In this document: positions 20,840-29,431 of the stretch, in pieces
Position numbering within the stretch: the first letter of the stretch is position 1
Layout of the letters: every line of letters begins with the position of its first letter
Assembly: GCA_029433525.1 (NCBI GenBank)
Contig: JAQTIF010000002.1
Location: 1 to 64,000 of the forward strand
DNA from: Enterobacteriaceae bacterium ESL0689
GTDB lineage: Bacteria; Pseudomonadota; Gammaproteobacteria; Enterobacterales; Enterobacteriaceae
DNA: 64,000 nt
Reading direction: 5' to 3'
Made by a program: the position numbers and the translations under genes
Notes under the pieces: model-generated
Database searches by the model: none
Seen by the model: the letters and a program-made list of their open reading frames with translations, nothing else
What the model was told of the DNA's origin: nothing

Positions 20840-21502
20840 ATGGATAGCATTATCACATCGTCATCGCGTCGCCGCTCATCATTGCTCGGTACGCACAAAG
20901 TTCTGCGCAATACCTATTTCATGCTGAGTCTGACCCTGGCATTCTCTGCCTTTACCGCCACACTCAGCACGGTATTTATGTTACCTTATCCCGGCCTGAT
21001 CCTGACTCTGGCTGGCATGTATGGCCTGATGTTCCTGACTTATAAACTGGCAGATCAGCCAGCAGGGATTCTGGCAGCATTCGCCTTTACCGGTTTCCTC
21101 GGCTATATCCTTGGGCCATTGCTCAACGCTTATCTCTCTGCAGGTATGGGTGATACGATCGGTCTGGCACTGGGTGGCACAGCGCTGGTCTTTTTCTGTT
21201 GCTCTGGTTATGTACTGACGACCCGTAAGGATATGTCGTTCCTCAGTGGTATGTTGATGGCAGGTGCTGTCGTTGCTCTCGTCGGTATGATTGCTGGCTT
21301 TTTCCTGAATATGCCTGCCCTGCATCTGGCAATCAGTGCCCTGTTTATCCTGCTCTCTTCAGGCACTATTTTGTTTGAAACCAGTAACATCATCCACGGC
21401 GGCGAGACCAATTACATCCGGGCAACAGTCAGCCTGTATGTATCGTTATATAATATTTTCGTGAGTCTGTTGAGCATCCTTGGCTTTGCCAGCAGAGACT
21501 AA
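20840..21502 (+). CDS. yccA: YccA, inner-membrane modulator of FtsH
   Basis: The 220-residue protein is nearly identical in layout to E. coli YccA (219). It has seven hydrophobic segments and the family motif [20 protein letters not shown], and it ends [18 protein letters not shown]. YccA belongs to the BI-1/TMBIM family and is a substrate and inhibitor of the FtsH protease, protecting SecY under stress. The start has AGGGAG upstream. A strong terminator follows at 21524. Confidence 0.96.
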   Translation: MDSIITSSSRRRSSLLGTHKVLRNTYFMLSLTLAFSAFTATLSTVFMLPYPGLILTLAGMYGLMFLTYKLADQPAGILAAFAFTGFLGYILGPLLNAYLSAGMGDTIGLALGGTALVFFCCSGYVLTTRKDMSFLSGMLMAGAVVALVGMIAGFFLNMPALHLAISALFILLSSGTILFETSNIIHGGETNYIRATVSLYVSLYNIFVSLLSILGFASRD

Positions 21503-21523
21503 TCTTTTTCTGCGTATAGACCA

Positions 21524-21551
21524 GGCCCTGCTTAGGCAGGGCTTGTTTTTT
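21524..21551 (+). terminator. yccA terminator
   Basis: GCCCTGC-TTA-GGCAGGGC is followed by TTGTTTTTTT, a strong intrinsic terminator 20 bases after yccA. Confidence 0.88.
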
Positions 21552-21591
21552 TATGCTTCCTCCATTAGTTTGCATAAGATGTGATGAAATA

Positions 21592-21921
21592 ATGTTTATC
21601 TTTGAAAACAATGAAATAGAAACTGATAATGAAGGTTATCTGAAAGACACGACACAATGGAGCGAAGCAATGGCGTCAGTTATCGCCAGACAGGAAGGAA
21701 TAACGCTTTCTGCCGAACACTGGGAAGTCATACGTTTTGTGCGTAATTTCTATCTGGAATACAACACCTCGCCAGCCATCCGTATGCTGGTAAAAGCAAT
21801 GGCCAGTCAATTAGGTGAAGAAAAAGGAAACAGTCGCTATCTCTATCGCCTGTTTCCGAAAGGTCCGGCCCGGCAAGCGACAAAAATTGCGGGCTTGCCT
21901 AAGCCAGTAAAATGTATTTAG
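21592..21921 (+). CDS. tusE: TusE, sulfur carrier for tRNA 2-thiolation
   Basis: The 109-residue protein matches E. coli TusE in length and sequence ([20 protein letters not shown], ending [12 protein letters not shown]). TusE is of the DsrC family. It takes sulfur from the TusBCD complex through its conserved C-terminal cysteine and passes it to MnmA for 2-thiouridine at the tRNA wobble position. The penultimate cysteine is present. The start at 21592 gives the family length; upstream in-frame codons have no homologous counterpart. Its stop overlaps the convergent acyP stop by four bases. Confidence 0.95.
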   Translation: MFIFENNEIETDNEGYLKDTTQWSEAMASVIARQEGITLSAEHWEVIRFVRNFYLEYNTSPAIRMLVKAMASQLGEEKGNSRYLYRLFPKGPARQATKIAGLPKPVKCI

Positions 21922-22199
21922 TAATAAACAGAAAATGTTTCCCACCCTGTCGTCGGGCGACAGGGTTGCTGGCTGACCTTATCCACTTTCGCATAGCGTG
22001 GTCCCCCTGCCTCTAAACAGGTTATTAACTTCATTATCTGTTCTCTTTCTCCACAGGCCAGCGCTTCCACACTCCCATCGGCAAGATTACGTACATATCC
22101 GGTCAGACCTAAGCGTAATGCCGCCTGCTGTGTGAAGTAGCGAAAGCCTACCCCCTGAACAGAACCATAGACCTTTATCATCATGCATACTGCTGGCAT
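21918..22199 (-). CDS. acyP: Acylphosphatase
   Basis: The 93-residue protein carries the acylphosphatase signature [18 protein letters not shown], with the catalytic arginine (in GFRYF) and [20 protein letters not shown] with the catalytic asparagine. It hydrolyses carboxyl-phosphate bonds such as in acetyl or carbamoyl phosphate. It converges on tusE as in E. coli. In E. coli rlmI lies next to it; here a PEBP-family gene takes that place. Confidence 0.95.
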   Translation of the reverse strand: MPAVCMMIKVYGSVQGVGFRYFTQQAALRLGLTGYVRNLADGSVEALACGEREQIMKLITCLEAGGPRYAKVDKVSQQPCRPTTGWETFSVYY

Positions 22200-22307
22200 C
22201 GTGGCACTCTCTGTTTATTAGCCATTGCGATGGCACCACTGACATCATGGCCAGGCTGTCATTTCTGCTACCGACAACCTGCTATGATGAAAGTATTTCC
22301 TCTTCGC

Positions 22308-22862
22308 TTAACGCGCCAGTGTTGCTGTTAACTGCGCACTGGCAATAACGTGGTTATGGATCATAAAACCGACTAATGCGCCACTGGACTGGGCATCTAT
22401 CGGTAATGTGGGCGTATCCAGTGCCCACACAGTAAAACGGTAATGGTGAGGCCGATCACCTTCTGGCGGGCATGCACCACCAAAACCGGCATAACCAAAA
22501 TCATTTCTTCCTTGCACTGCGCCAGCGGGCAATCTGGCGTTATCTTTATCTCCAGCACCGGCTGGTAAATCAGAAACTGTCGGGGGAATATTCACCACCG
22601 TCCAGTGCCACCAGCCGCTACCGGTGGGGGCGTCAGGATCAAAAGCCGTAATCGCAAAACTACGGGTTCCCTGTGGTGCATTTTCCCAGGAGAGCTGGGG
22701 AGAGATATTCCCCCCATTGCAACCGAAACCCTTAAACAATTGTGGCGCGGACAAGGGGCTCTTTTCATGCATGTCACTACTGATAACGCGAAAAGGTGCT
22801 GCTGCGGCACTGCTACTGATAATGGTGATCAGGAGAGCGGCTAAATGGAGTCTGCGATTCAT
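22308..22862 (-). CDS. Periplasmic PEBP-family protein (YbcL/YbhB-like)
   Basis: The 184-residue protein has a cleavable signal peptide (LHLAALLITIISSSAAAA, cut near residue 22). A phosphatidylethanolamine-binding-protein fold follows: DPDAPTGSGWWHWTVVNIP (the DPDxP and GxxHW motifs) and PPEGDRPHHYRFTVWALD. It resembles YbcL, encoded by the E. coli DLP12 prophage, and cytoplasmic YbhB; in pathogenic strains YbcL dampens neutrophil migration. The start at 22862 follows GAGGA. This gene is not part of the E. coli gene order here and lies where rlmI would be, so it was probably acquired. Confidence 0.88.
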   Translation of the reverse strand: MNRRLHLAALLITIISSSAAAAPFRVISSDMHEKSPLSAPQLFKGFGCNGGNISPQLSWENAPQGTRSFAITAFDPDAPTGSGWWHWTVVNIPPTVSDLPAGAGDKDNARLPAGAVQGRNDFGYAGFGGACPPEGDRPHHYRFTVWALDTPTLPIDAQSSGALVGFMIHNHVIASAQLTATLAR

Positions 22863-23145
22863 TATCTTTTCCTCTATCATTTATCATTGAAGGGAGCATA
22901 GTCATTTTGACGCATTATTTTGATTATTAAGAATATATTACTGAAGAACGCATGGTACTCATATGACACAGTGTGTACCCATAATAGCCAATCTGTACAT
23001 CATTTTTTAGCATCAATCTTCTTATCACTCATTTGATGATAAGTGACTCATTTCATAATAATGATTGCTGATGCCTGAGATGATGTATAATGGGCAGGAC
23101 GATATCGGGAAAATTTGGTGATGTATTCAATGTGTTTATTTCGTC

Positions 23146-23520
23146 TCAAACATAATATTCGCGCTCAATAAAAGTACCAATGATCCTGTCATGCATTTCA
23201 AAAGATTTTGAGTACCCCAGAGTCTTACGATTCAGTCGCTTTAATCGGTTACGCAAATTCAGGTTTTCCCGTTCAATCCGCTGTGTATAAAGCTTACCCC
23301 TGATATGTTTTTCATCCGGCAGCAGATCATAAGCACTGAAGTTATCTGTACACCAGAAGGCAACATTAAAACCTGACAATAATTTCAGTAACCTGCGCAG
23401 TGTCTTTTTGCTTCTGCGTCCAAAAGTATGAGCAATAATTCGTGTGAGGCGAGGCTCCCACGCATACCACAGCCAGCGTTGCTGCTTTTTACTGCCAGCA
23501 AAAGACCACATCTCATCCAC
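23146..23520 (-). CDS. insB: IS1-family transposase part (InsB, made as InsAB' fusion)
   Basis: This 124-residue frame holds the catalytic part of an IS1-type DDE transposase: MDEMWSFAGSKKQQRWLWYA (first Asp), WCTDNFSAYDLLPDEKH (second Asp), and QRIERENLNLRNRLKRLNRK (Glu). The active enzyme arises by -1 frameshifting at AAAAAAC (complement of 23583-23589), which joins InsA to InsB'. All three acidic residues are present. Confidence 0.9.
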   Translation of the reverse strand: MDEMWSFAGSKKQQRWLWYAWEPRLTRIIAHTFGRRSKKTLRRLLKLLSGFNVAFWCTDNFSAYDLLPDEKHIRGKLYTQRIERENLNLRNRLKRLNRKTLGYSKSFEMHDRIIGTFIEREYYV

Positions 23521-23564
23521 TTCACAGATAAGCTGGATTTGCTGATTATCCAGCGGAAACGTGG

Positions 23565-23840
23565 TTACACATCGTGGGGCGAGTTTTTTAAAGTGCGGAC
23601 AACGGCATTAATGCTGATATGCAGAGTCCTTGCGGTATCGCGGATACCCGCATTATTCATGGCAAGGTCAACAATTTGTTCTTTCATGCCGGGCAGGCAG
23701 GCACGGTAAGCGTAATCGACCTGGAAAGTACGGCAGCATGACTGACAGCGATAGCGCTGAAATCCAGCTTTACCCAGACCATGCTTTTTAACGGGTTCAG
23801 TTTGTTGACAAAACGGGCATGTTACATCAATTTTAGCCAT
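23565..23840 (-). CDS. insA: InsA, IS1-family repressor and DNA-binding part
   Basis: The 91-residue protein has a zinc finger (CPFCQQTEPVKKHG, then YRCQSCCRTF) and a helix-turn-helix (IRDTARTLHISINAVVRTL), as IS1 InsA, with the same length. It binds the terminal repeats and represses transposition unless frameshifted into InsAB'. The ATG at 23840 has AGGTG at a good distance; a GTG at 23849 overlaps that site. Confidence 0.9.
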   Translation of the reverse strand: MAKIDVTCPFCQQTEPVKKHGLGKAGFQRYRCQSCCRTFQVDYAYRACLPGMKEQIVDLAMNNAGIRDTARTLHISINAVVRTLKNSPHDV

Positions 23841-24183
23841 CTGGCGCACCTGTTAAAAAGAGTGATTATACAACATGATAAACACGTTGAATACATGACC
23901 GAAAATTTTGCCTTTCATATCAGGTCACTTGAAAAACAAAATATTATCCTCATATCCGTTCTATATCCATTTGCTCTCAGGTTGCCTGCTATGTAATACA
24001 GCACACAGAGTGACTGACAGGTTTCTGTGGCCGCCTTAAGCGAGCTATAAATGTCATTGCAGAAAGCTATAGACAAAACGTTCCGGTCATCGATGCCACT
24101 CATCGACCGGGTAACAAGGAAAATCAACTCCTGTACAGTGTTATGGCAAATGAGATAACAGATAACTATTTTCAGGGGGACCT

Positions 24184-24501
24184 ATGATTGCCAGCAAATT
24201 CGGTATTGGTCAACAAGTTCGTCATATGCTATTGGGTTACCTCGGGGTTGTGATCGATATCGATCCACAATATTCGTTGTCAGAACCCGAACAGGATGAG
24301 ATTGCGGTTAATGACAGCCTGCGCGCATCTCCCTGGTATCATGTAGTCATGGAAAATGAAGATGGGCAACCGGTTCATACCTATCTTGCAGAAGTGCAAT
24401 TAAGCGGTGAATCCAGTGACGAACATCCGGAGCAGCCCTCTATGGATGAGCTAGCCAGAGCTATTCGTCAGCAACTTCAGGCACCAGAACTGCGTAATTA
24501 A
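24184..24501 (+). CDS. hspQ: HspQ, heat-shock protein
   Basis: The 105-residue protein matches HspQ (YccV): [20 protein letters not shown] at the start and [20 protein letters not shown] in the middle. HspQ binds hemimethylated origin DNA in vitro, lowers DnaA activity, and acts as an enhancer of Lon proteolysis. An AGGGGGA site precedes the ATG. A hairpin (24508-24531) follows. In E. coli rlmI lies between hspQ and acyP; here an IS1 element and the PEBP gene do. Confidence 0.95.
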   Translation: MIASKFGIGQQVRHMLLGYLGVVIDIDPQYSLSEPEQDEIAVNDSLRASPWYHVVMENEDGQPVHTYLAEVQLSGESSDEHPEQPSMDELARAIRQQLQAPELRN

Positions 24502-24507
24502 AGGGTT

Positions 24508-24531
24508 CCCGGTAATCGTTCTGATACCGGG
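24508..24531 (+). terminator. Hairpin after hspQ
   Basis: CCCGGTA (24508-24514) pairs with TACCGGG (24525-24531) seven bases after the hspQ stop. There is no T run directly after, so it may be a weak terminator. Confidence 0.5.
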
Positions 24532-24800
24532 GATCTTAATTAATATTCATCCCCTTCTTCCTCTTCACATAACCACTGACCACAATCTTGTTTTTCTGAC
24601 GCTATTTTCTGTCTTAATGGCTGTTGCACTCACATGGCTTGATCCACGGCCGACGGAAAAGCGACTGCCTTTGATATAGCAAAAATATCATTCACCTTCT
24701 TGCAGCATCGAACATATTCAGTAATCTATAGTACAAAATAACATATTGATGCCGCGCGCGATAAATCACGTTGAATTTATTTTCAGTATACGAAAATGAA
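24532..24800. other. Non-coding stretch after hspQ
   Basis: In E. coli yccU and yccT would lie in this direction. I find no recognisable trace of either. A minus-strand frame ending near 24540 (GQWLCEEEEGDEY then stop) might be the tail of a decayed gene, but it is cut by a stop after about 28 codons and no family is recognised. Confidence 0.35.
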
Positions 24801-25213
24801 TTACAAAAAACACGCTACTAACATCCCTGTCATCAATCCAGCATTGTGGGCGACTTGGGCAATACCAGGTTGCTCATCCCAGCAGATAAACAGACCACTC
24901 ACTGTCAACAACATCAATCCTCTTAACAGATATATATCACTGACGTGATTACGTTCACCCTGTAACCACAAAAATCCTGTCAGGGCACACAGCACACCAG
25001 AGAGACCTCCAAACCAGATTCCATTTGCCATAAACTGTGCCATCCCTCCAGTTATTGCAGCAGTCAACGTTAGTATCAATAACTGCAGACTTCCCTACTT
25101 GCTTTCCATTCTGCCTGCGAGATAGCACCATCCCAGCATATTGCTAAATAAGTGAGCAAAAGAAAAATGAATAAGAGAATGGCTAACGTAGCGCCATATC
25201 TCAGGGCTTACGT
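24801..25213 (-). pseudogene. GlpG-like rhomboid protease, broken by a stop and an IS903-type element
   Basis: The minus strand encodes the C-terminal half of a rhomboid intramembrane protease close to GlpG: IWRYVSHSLIHFSFAHLFSN, then WFGGLSGVLCALTGFLWLQG with the catalytic serine, and VAHNAGLMTGMLVACFL with the catalytic histidine. A TAG at 25095-25097 interrupts the frame, and the upstream part is cut off at the IS903 end (25214). A hydrophobic segment beyond the IS (about 26276-26395, FFLLPAILLVIIEW) could be the rest. It is not the usual glp locus, so this was a second rhomboid gene. Confidence 0.8.
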
Positions 25214-26272
25214 GGCTTTGTTGAATAAATCAGAGGCAGTCGATGGAGTCTATGGTTCCCTCGGATACATCCGTTATGCGATCCGGACACTATGCGGCAT
25301 ACTCAACGACGTCATTCGATTCAGCGCTTTGATCATCGCCATCGCTTCACCCACCTGCGCATCATAGTCTCGCAGGCTCAGATGACCACCCAGCAACGTT
25401 TTGACGCGGTACATCGCTGTTTCTGCCAGTGAACGCCGGTGATAGCCCACTTTCTTTTTCCAGACATCATTACTGCCGCTCAGATGCTGATTGGCCACCG
25501 CGTGGTTACGTTCATGATACTTCCCGGACCAGTATTGCGCGCCACTTCGTGGCGGGATCAGTGGCCTGATTTTTTTCCTCAACAAGGCATCGTGGCAGTA
25601 ATGTGTGTCGTAAGCACCGTCTGCCGAAGCTTCCCTGATTTTCCTGTGGGTCTGGTTTATCAAACCCTCCAGTGCCTGCGCATCCGTCGTTCCGCTGAGC
25701 GATAAGTCAGCACAGATTATCTCGTGCGTCGCTCTGTCTGCGGCCAGATGAAGCTTGCGCCACACTCTGCGCTTGTCAGTCCCGTGCTGCCGGACTTTCC
25801 ATTCTCCTTCACCAGCGACTTTCAGGCCCGTACTGTCAATGACGAGGTGTGAGATCTCGCCACGGGCTGGCGTTTTTATGCTGATGTTAACGGTGCTGGC
25901 CCGCTTGCTGAGCAGAGAGTAGTCCGGGCAGCGCAGCGGCAGAGCCATCAGCTTAAAAATCGAGTCAACAAAGCCCTGTAAAGCCCGGAGCGACAGGTTG
26001 AACACGCGTTTCATCATCAGTACCGTGGTAATTGCCATATCGGTGTAGTGAAGTGGCCGGCCTCGCCCCTCAGGCTTTGCACTGTCAGTCCATGCAGCAA
26101 TGGCAGCCTCATCAAGCCAGATCGTCAGTGAGCCACGTTGTCTGAGTGCGTTATTGTAGGCATTCCAGTTGGTTATTTTAAACTTTTGCTTTGCCATAGT
26201 GACCAGATATTGAAATGACTGTAGCTATCAGATCCGCCAGTCACCTGAAAGTTCGATTTATTCAACAAAGCC
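25214..26272 (-). mobile_element. IS903-type insertion sequence (IS5 family)
   Basis: The 1059-bp element is bounded by perfect 18-bp inverted repeats GGCTTTGTTGAATAAATC at both ends and encodes one full-length transposase. Length and ends match IS903 (1057 bp). The flanks (GGCTTACGT and GTAAACTGA) do not form the 9-bp duplication expected from a simple insertion, so the neighbouring DNA has been rearranged since. Confidence 0.94.
25274..26197 (-). CDS. IS903-type DDE transposase
   Basis: The 307-residue protein begins MAKQKFKITNWNAYNNALRQ and carries the DDE triad in LVIDSTGLKVAGEGEWK (Asp), EASADGAYDTHYCHDALLRK (Asp) and YHRRSLAETAMYRVKTLLGG (Glu, in the family Y-R-E-K context). It cuts and inserts the element through the 18-bp ends. 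Full length and uninterrupted, so probably functional. Confidence 0.94.
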   Translation of the reverse strand: MAKQKFKITNWNAYNNALRQRGSLTIWLDEAAIAAWTDSAKPEGRGRPLHYTDMAITTVLMMKRVFNLSLRALQGFVDSIFKLMALPLRCPDYSLLSKRASTVNISIKTPARGEISHLVIDSTGLKVAGEGEWKVRQHGTDKRRVWRKLHLAADRATHEIICADLSLSGTTDAQALEGLINQTHRKIREASADGAYDTHYCHDALLRKKIRPLIPPRSGAQYWSGKYHERNHAVANQHLSGSNDVWKKKVGYHRRSLAETAMYRVKTLLGGHLSLRDYDAQVGEAMAMIKALNRMTSLSMPHSVRIA

Positions 26273-26519
26273 GTAAACTGATTCACCGGATACACAAGCA
26301 GGCGATATCTCACCGACAACCACAGTTGTTTCCATTCGATGATAACAAGTAAAATTGCGGGCAGGAGGAAAAATTTTTCTGCCCGTTTCCTGTTACACAC
26401 TCTGCAAATGTTTTACAGTAAGTATCCTGATAAATCCCCGGAGTGACCACAGAATCCCACAATTATCACGCTGACCCAGTATATTTATCTCACGTCTAAT
26501 CAACATATGGAATAAAATG

Positions 26520-26978
26520 ATGATTTTAACCACTCGCACCTTACCTGCGCGCAAACATATTGCGCTGGTTGCCCACGATCACTGTAAAGAGATGCTGATG
26601 CAATGGGTTGAGCGCCACCAGCAACAACTCGCCCGATACCACCTTTATGCTACTGGCACAACAGGTAACCTCATTTCCCGTGCGACCGGGCTTGAAGTTA
26701 ATACCATGCTTAGTGGGCCAATGGGAGGCGATCAGCAGGTGGGGGCTTTGATTTCAGAAGGTCAAATTGATGTGCTGATCTTCTTCTGGGACCCGCTCAA
26801 TGCGGTGCCACACGATCCTGATGTTAAAGCGCTGTTACGTCTGGCTACGGTCTGGAATATTCCGGTGGCAACAAATGTTTCGACGGCCGATTTTATTATT
26901 TTGTCACCTCATATTAATGAACCTATCGAAATAGTCATCCCTGATTATCAACGTTATCTTGCTGAACGACTGAAATAA
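26520..26978 (+). CDS. mgsA: Methylglyoxal synthase
   Basis: The 152-residue protein is close to E. coli MgsA (152): [20 protein letters not shown], then [16 protein letters not shown] (phosphate binding) and [20 protein letters not shown] with the catalytic aspartate. It converts dihydroxyacetone phosphate to methylglyoxal, a bypass used when phosphate is low. ATG codons at 26517 and 26520 are adjacent; the second gives the family length. It is convergent with helD, 29 bases apart. Confidence 0.96.
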   Translation: MILTTRTLPARKHIALVAHDHCKEMLMQWVERHQQQLARYHLYATGTTGNLISRATGLEVNTMLSGPMGGDQQVGALISEGQIDVLIFFWDPLNAVPHDPDVKALLRLATVWNIPVATNVSTADFIILSPHINEPIEIVIPDYQRYLAERLK

Positions 26979-27007
26979 GCGATAGCTGGCGGTATTACCG
27001 TCAGCTA

Positions 27008-29062
27008 TTACGGATTGGCTGCTACTGATACCGTAAGATCTTCCAGCATACTGACAAATGGCGAAGGATGAGCTTCATTAAATAATAACCAAACGCGAAG
27101 ACGTGCGCGGGTTATGGCAAGATAGAGCAAACGCCGTTCTTCGGCGTCAGCAAAATCTTCTGCCAGCGGCAGTAATGCCCGTTCAATGATCGATTCACCC
27201 GCAGGCGCCGGAAACGCCTCTTTTCCTTTCTGCAATCCCAGCACAATAACATAATCGGCCTGTTGCCCCTGGCTGGCGTCAATCATCATAAAATCAAGCT
27301 GTAAGCGGGGCCAGCGTGTCGCTGCTTTTTTCAGAACATCGAGTTTCAGATGAGGATAACGTGCCAGCAATAAAATCCGCTGTTCTGGTGTGGCATAACC
27401 ACTGAGTTTATCCAGCAACTTATCCAGCTTATCATCCGCCAGTAAGGTCACCGCGTTTTTATTACCATTGGTCAAAGTTCGCCATAGTTTATTCTGGCGG
27501 TGTTTCTCTTTCCCGATGACACCGTGAGCCACATGAGCGATACGTTTATTGAAGCGATAAGCCGTGTCCAGTACACAATACTCTCCGGTGCCAAAATAGT
27601 GTTCAAAGGCAATAGCCAATGACGGAGAAGCCTCATCGACACAATAAACAGCCTGCTCGTCATCCCCTGTGGCAAACAAATGGGTCTGGGTATTCTGTCG
27701 ACGCAAAGCCATTAATAACCCAGCATATTGTGGGGAGATCATCTGAAAATCATCGATCAGAATATGCTTCCACGGGCTAATAAAACGTCCTTTATCCAGA
27801 ATATTAATCGCCTGATGCATGAGCCCGGAAAAATCAGTGGCATTTTCTGCTTTCAGCGCCATTTTCCAGGCTTTAAGCAATGGTGCCATCAGTTTTACAT
27901 GCTTGCTGAACGGCGTTTGTAACGCTTCAGGCGCACGGGCAATCATCTCTGCCTGCGATCCACCCTGCATACGTAACAAACGGAGCCAGTGATCAAGGCG
28001 ACTGGTTATACGTCGCTGGATTTGCTCATCCTGCCAGAATTCCCCCTCGGGGAGCTGCCAGCCCATGATATCCTGTAACCACTGACGCCAGCCTTTCGCC
28101 TGCGCTTTTTTCTCCTGGCATTGCTGGCACCAGTTTTTCAGTAGCCATGCCTGACGCAGTGCGCTATCAGTTTCCAGCTGACTGCGGCCAGGGGCTTTTT
28201 GCCCCCCTTGCCGGATAATATCCAGCACCAGGGTATGAAAAGTTTGTGTTGTCAGCGCGGCTGAAGGGAAGGCTGTACGGATACGCTGATCCATCTGCTG
28301 AGCAGAACGATGACCCGATACCAGCAACAGGATCTGATCAGCCGTCGCAGTCCCCTGGAGTAATAACCATCCGATGCGTGCTGCAAGAACAGCGGTTTTA
28401 CCACTCCCCGCTCCAGAGAGAACCAGCACGCTTCGTTCACCATTAATGACCGCCTGCGCCTGTGCCATATCCAGTGGTGATGTTTCAATACCAGTAAAAA
28501 AATCATGATACTGTTCGACCAGCCGCGTGGTAACGGCCTGGTTATGTGCCAGCCGTATCGCTTCGATATTATCAGACCAGTGCTGGCATTGGTGCCATAA
28601 TTCACGGCAGTTCTCAAAGGCGTCGAGTCGGCTGACAGGTACAGGTAATCCGCTTAATGCACAATGCAGGTTACTTTGTATTTCTGTTATTTGTTGCTGC
28701 GTCAGCCACTGTTCCTGGGCGTCATAATGCGCGAGGACTTCCCACTGCTGACGCAGAAGTCTGGCTGCAATATGGCTCATGGCTATACTCCACTGTTGCC
28801 AGCGAGTATTCAGATGATGGAAAAAGTGTCGGGTTGCCTTCCATTCCGTACCATGTAAGCGCACCACTTTGTTATCTGGCAGAACAAACTCCAGTTCACC
28901 CCAGATCAGTCCACGCTTACAATGAATTGACAATAACTGGTTGAAAGGTATGATATATTCATGTTTGTCACCGGAAACTTTAACACCTGCATTAAGCAGT
29001 TGTACCCTGTCATAAGGATGCCGCGCCATACGTTTACCTAATGTTGTCGCTTTAAGTTCCAT
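27008..29062 (-). CDS. helD: DNA helicase IV
   Basis: The 684-residue protein equals E. coli HelD in length. It has an N-terminal family-specific region (MELKATTLGKRMARHPYDRV), then superfamily 1 helicase motifs: Walker A VLSGAGSGKTAVLAARIGWL (about 215-225), HILIDDFQMISPQ (motif II), LFATGDDEQAVY (motif III) and RRLLYLAITRARLRVWLLFN (motif VI). It unwinds DNA 3' to 5' and has a part in the RecF recombination pathway. yccF, which lies next in E. coli, is missing upstream. Confidence 0.95.
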   Translation of the reverse strand: MELKATTLGKRMARHPYDRVQLLNAGVKVSGDKHEYIIPFNQLLSIHCKRGLIWGELEFVLPDNKVVRLHGTEWKATRHFFHHLNTRWQQWSIAMSHIAARLLRQQWEVLAHYDAQEQWLTQQQITEIQSNLHCALSGLPVPVSRLDAFENCRELWHQCQHWSDNIEAIRLAHNQAVTTRLVEQYHDFFTGIETSPLDMAQAQAVINGERSVLVLSGAGSGKTAVLAARIGWLLLQGTATADQILLLVSGHRSAQQMDQRIRTAFPSAALTTQTFHTLVLDIIRQGGQKAPGRSQLETDSALRQAWLLKNWCQQCQEKKAQAKGWRQWLQDIMGWQLPEGEFWQDEQIQRRITSRLDHWLRLLRMQGGSQAEMIARAPEALQTPFSKHVKLMAPLLKAWKMALKAENATDFSGLMHQAINILDKGRFISPWKHILIDDFQMISPQYAGLLMALRRQNTQTHLFATGDDEQAVYCVDEASPSLAIAFEHYFGTGEYCVLDTAYRFNKRIAHVAHGVIGKEKHRQNKLWRTLTNGNKNAVTLLADDKLDKLLDKLSGYATPEQRILLLARYPHLKLDVLKKAATRWPRLQLDFMMIDASQGQQADYVIVLGLQKGKEAFPAPAGESIIERALLPLAEDFADAEERRLLYLAITRARLRVWLLFNEAHPSPFVSMLEDLTVSVAANP

Positions 29063-29431
29063 ATTGTGCCGAATACGATCAGATAGAATATTTTTTAAGT
29101 TTAACTGCCAGTGAACAGCGACTCCAGAGTAAAAATCATTATAATCCCTGTAGCAGACTATCTCTGTAATTGAGTGGATACTTTATACATATCATTATGA
29201 ATATTTTGGTTTTTAACATTGATAACTTCGCCGCTTCCCCCGACGGGCTACTGACGAGCATGAAGCAATATTATTCGGGTTCAGATATCAGCGTTCATAT
29301 GTTCCCCCCGGGAAATCATTTGCCTGCCCTTTCTGCCTTGCTATCATGACACGATTTATCGCGCTAACCACGTGTTTCATTTGTAAAACACAGATATCTT
29401 ATTATTTTCATTAGTGGTCTGGAATGTCGTT
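29063..29431. other. Intergenic region between divergent helD and yccS
   Basis: It should hold the helD and yccS promoters; no clear consensus promoter stands out. A 50-codon plus-strand frame (29197-29349) has no ribosome-binding site and no recognised relatives. yccF, present here in E. coli, leaves no readable trace. Confidence 0.5.

Larger units (their letters stand above)
23117..23900 (-). mobile_element. IS1-family insertion sequence, apparently intact
   Basis: The 784-bp element has 23-bp terminal inverted repeats (23117-23139 and 23878-23900, 21 of 23 matching) that begin GGTGATGTATTC and GGTCATGTATTC. It is flanked by the 8-bp direct repeat GAAAATTT at 23109-23116 and 23901-23908. 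It encodes InsA and InsB in the IS1 arrangement with a slippery A6C site. Repeats, reading frames and target duplication are all present, so it may be active. It is somewhat longer than IS1 itself (768 bp) and divergent in protein sequence. Confidence 0.95.

Noticed and set aside
24532..24660. A small minus-strand gene ending GQWLCEEEEGDEY
   Set aside because: The frame is only about 28 codons before an upstream stop, without a ribosome-binding site or known family. I list it only as a possible remnant.
29197..29349. A 50-codon frame between helD and yccS as a real gene
   Set aside because: It has no ribosome-binding site, no recognised relatives and lies in a region that must hold two promoters.
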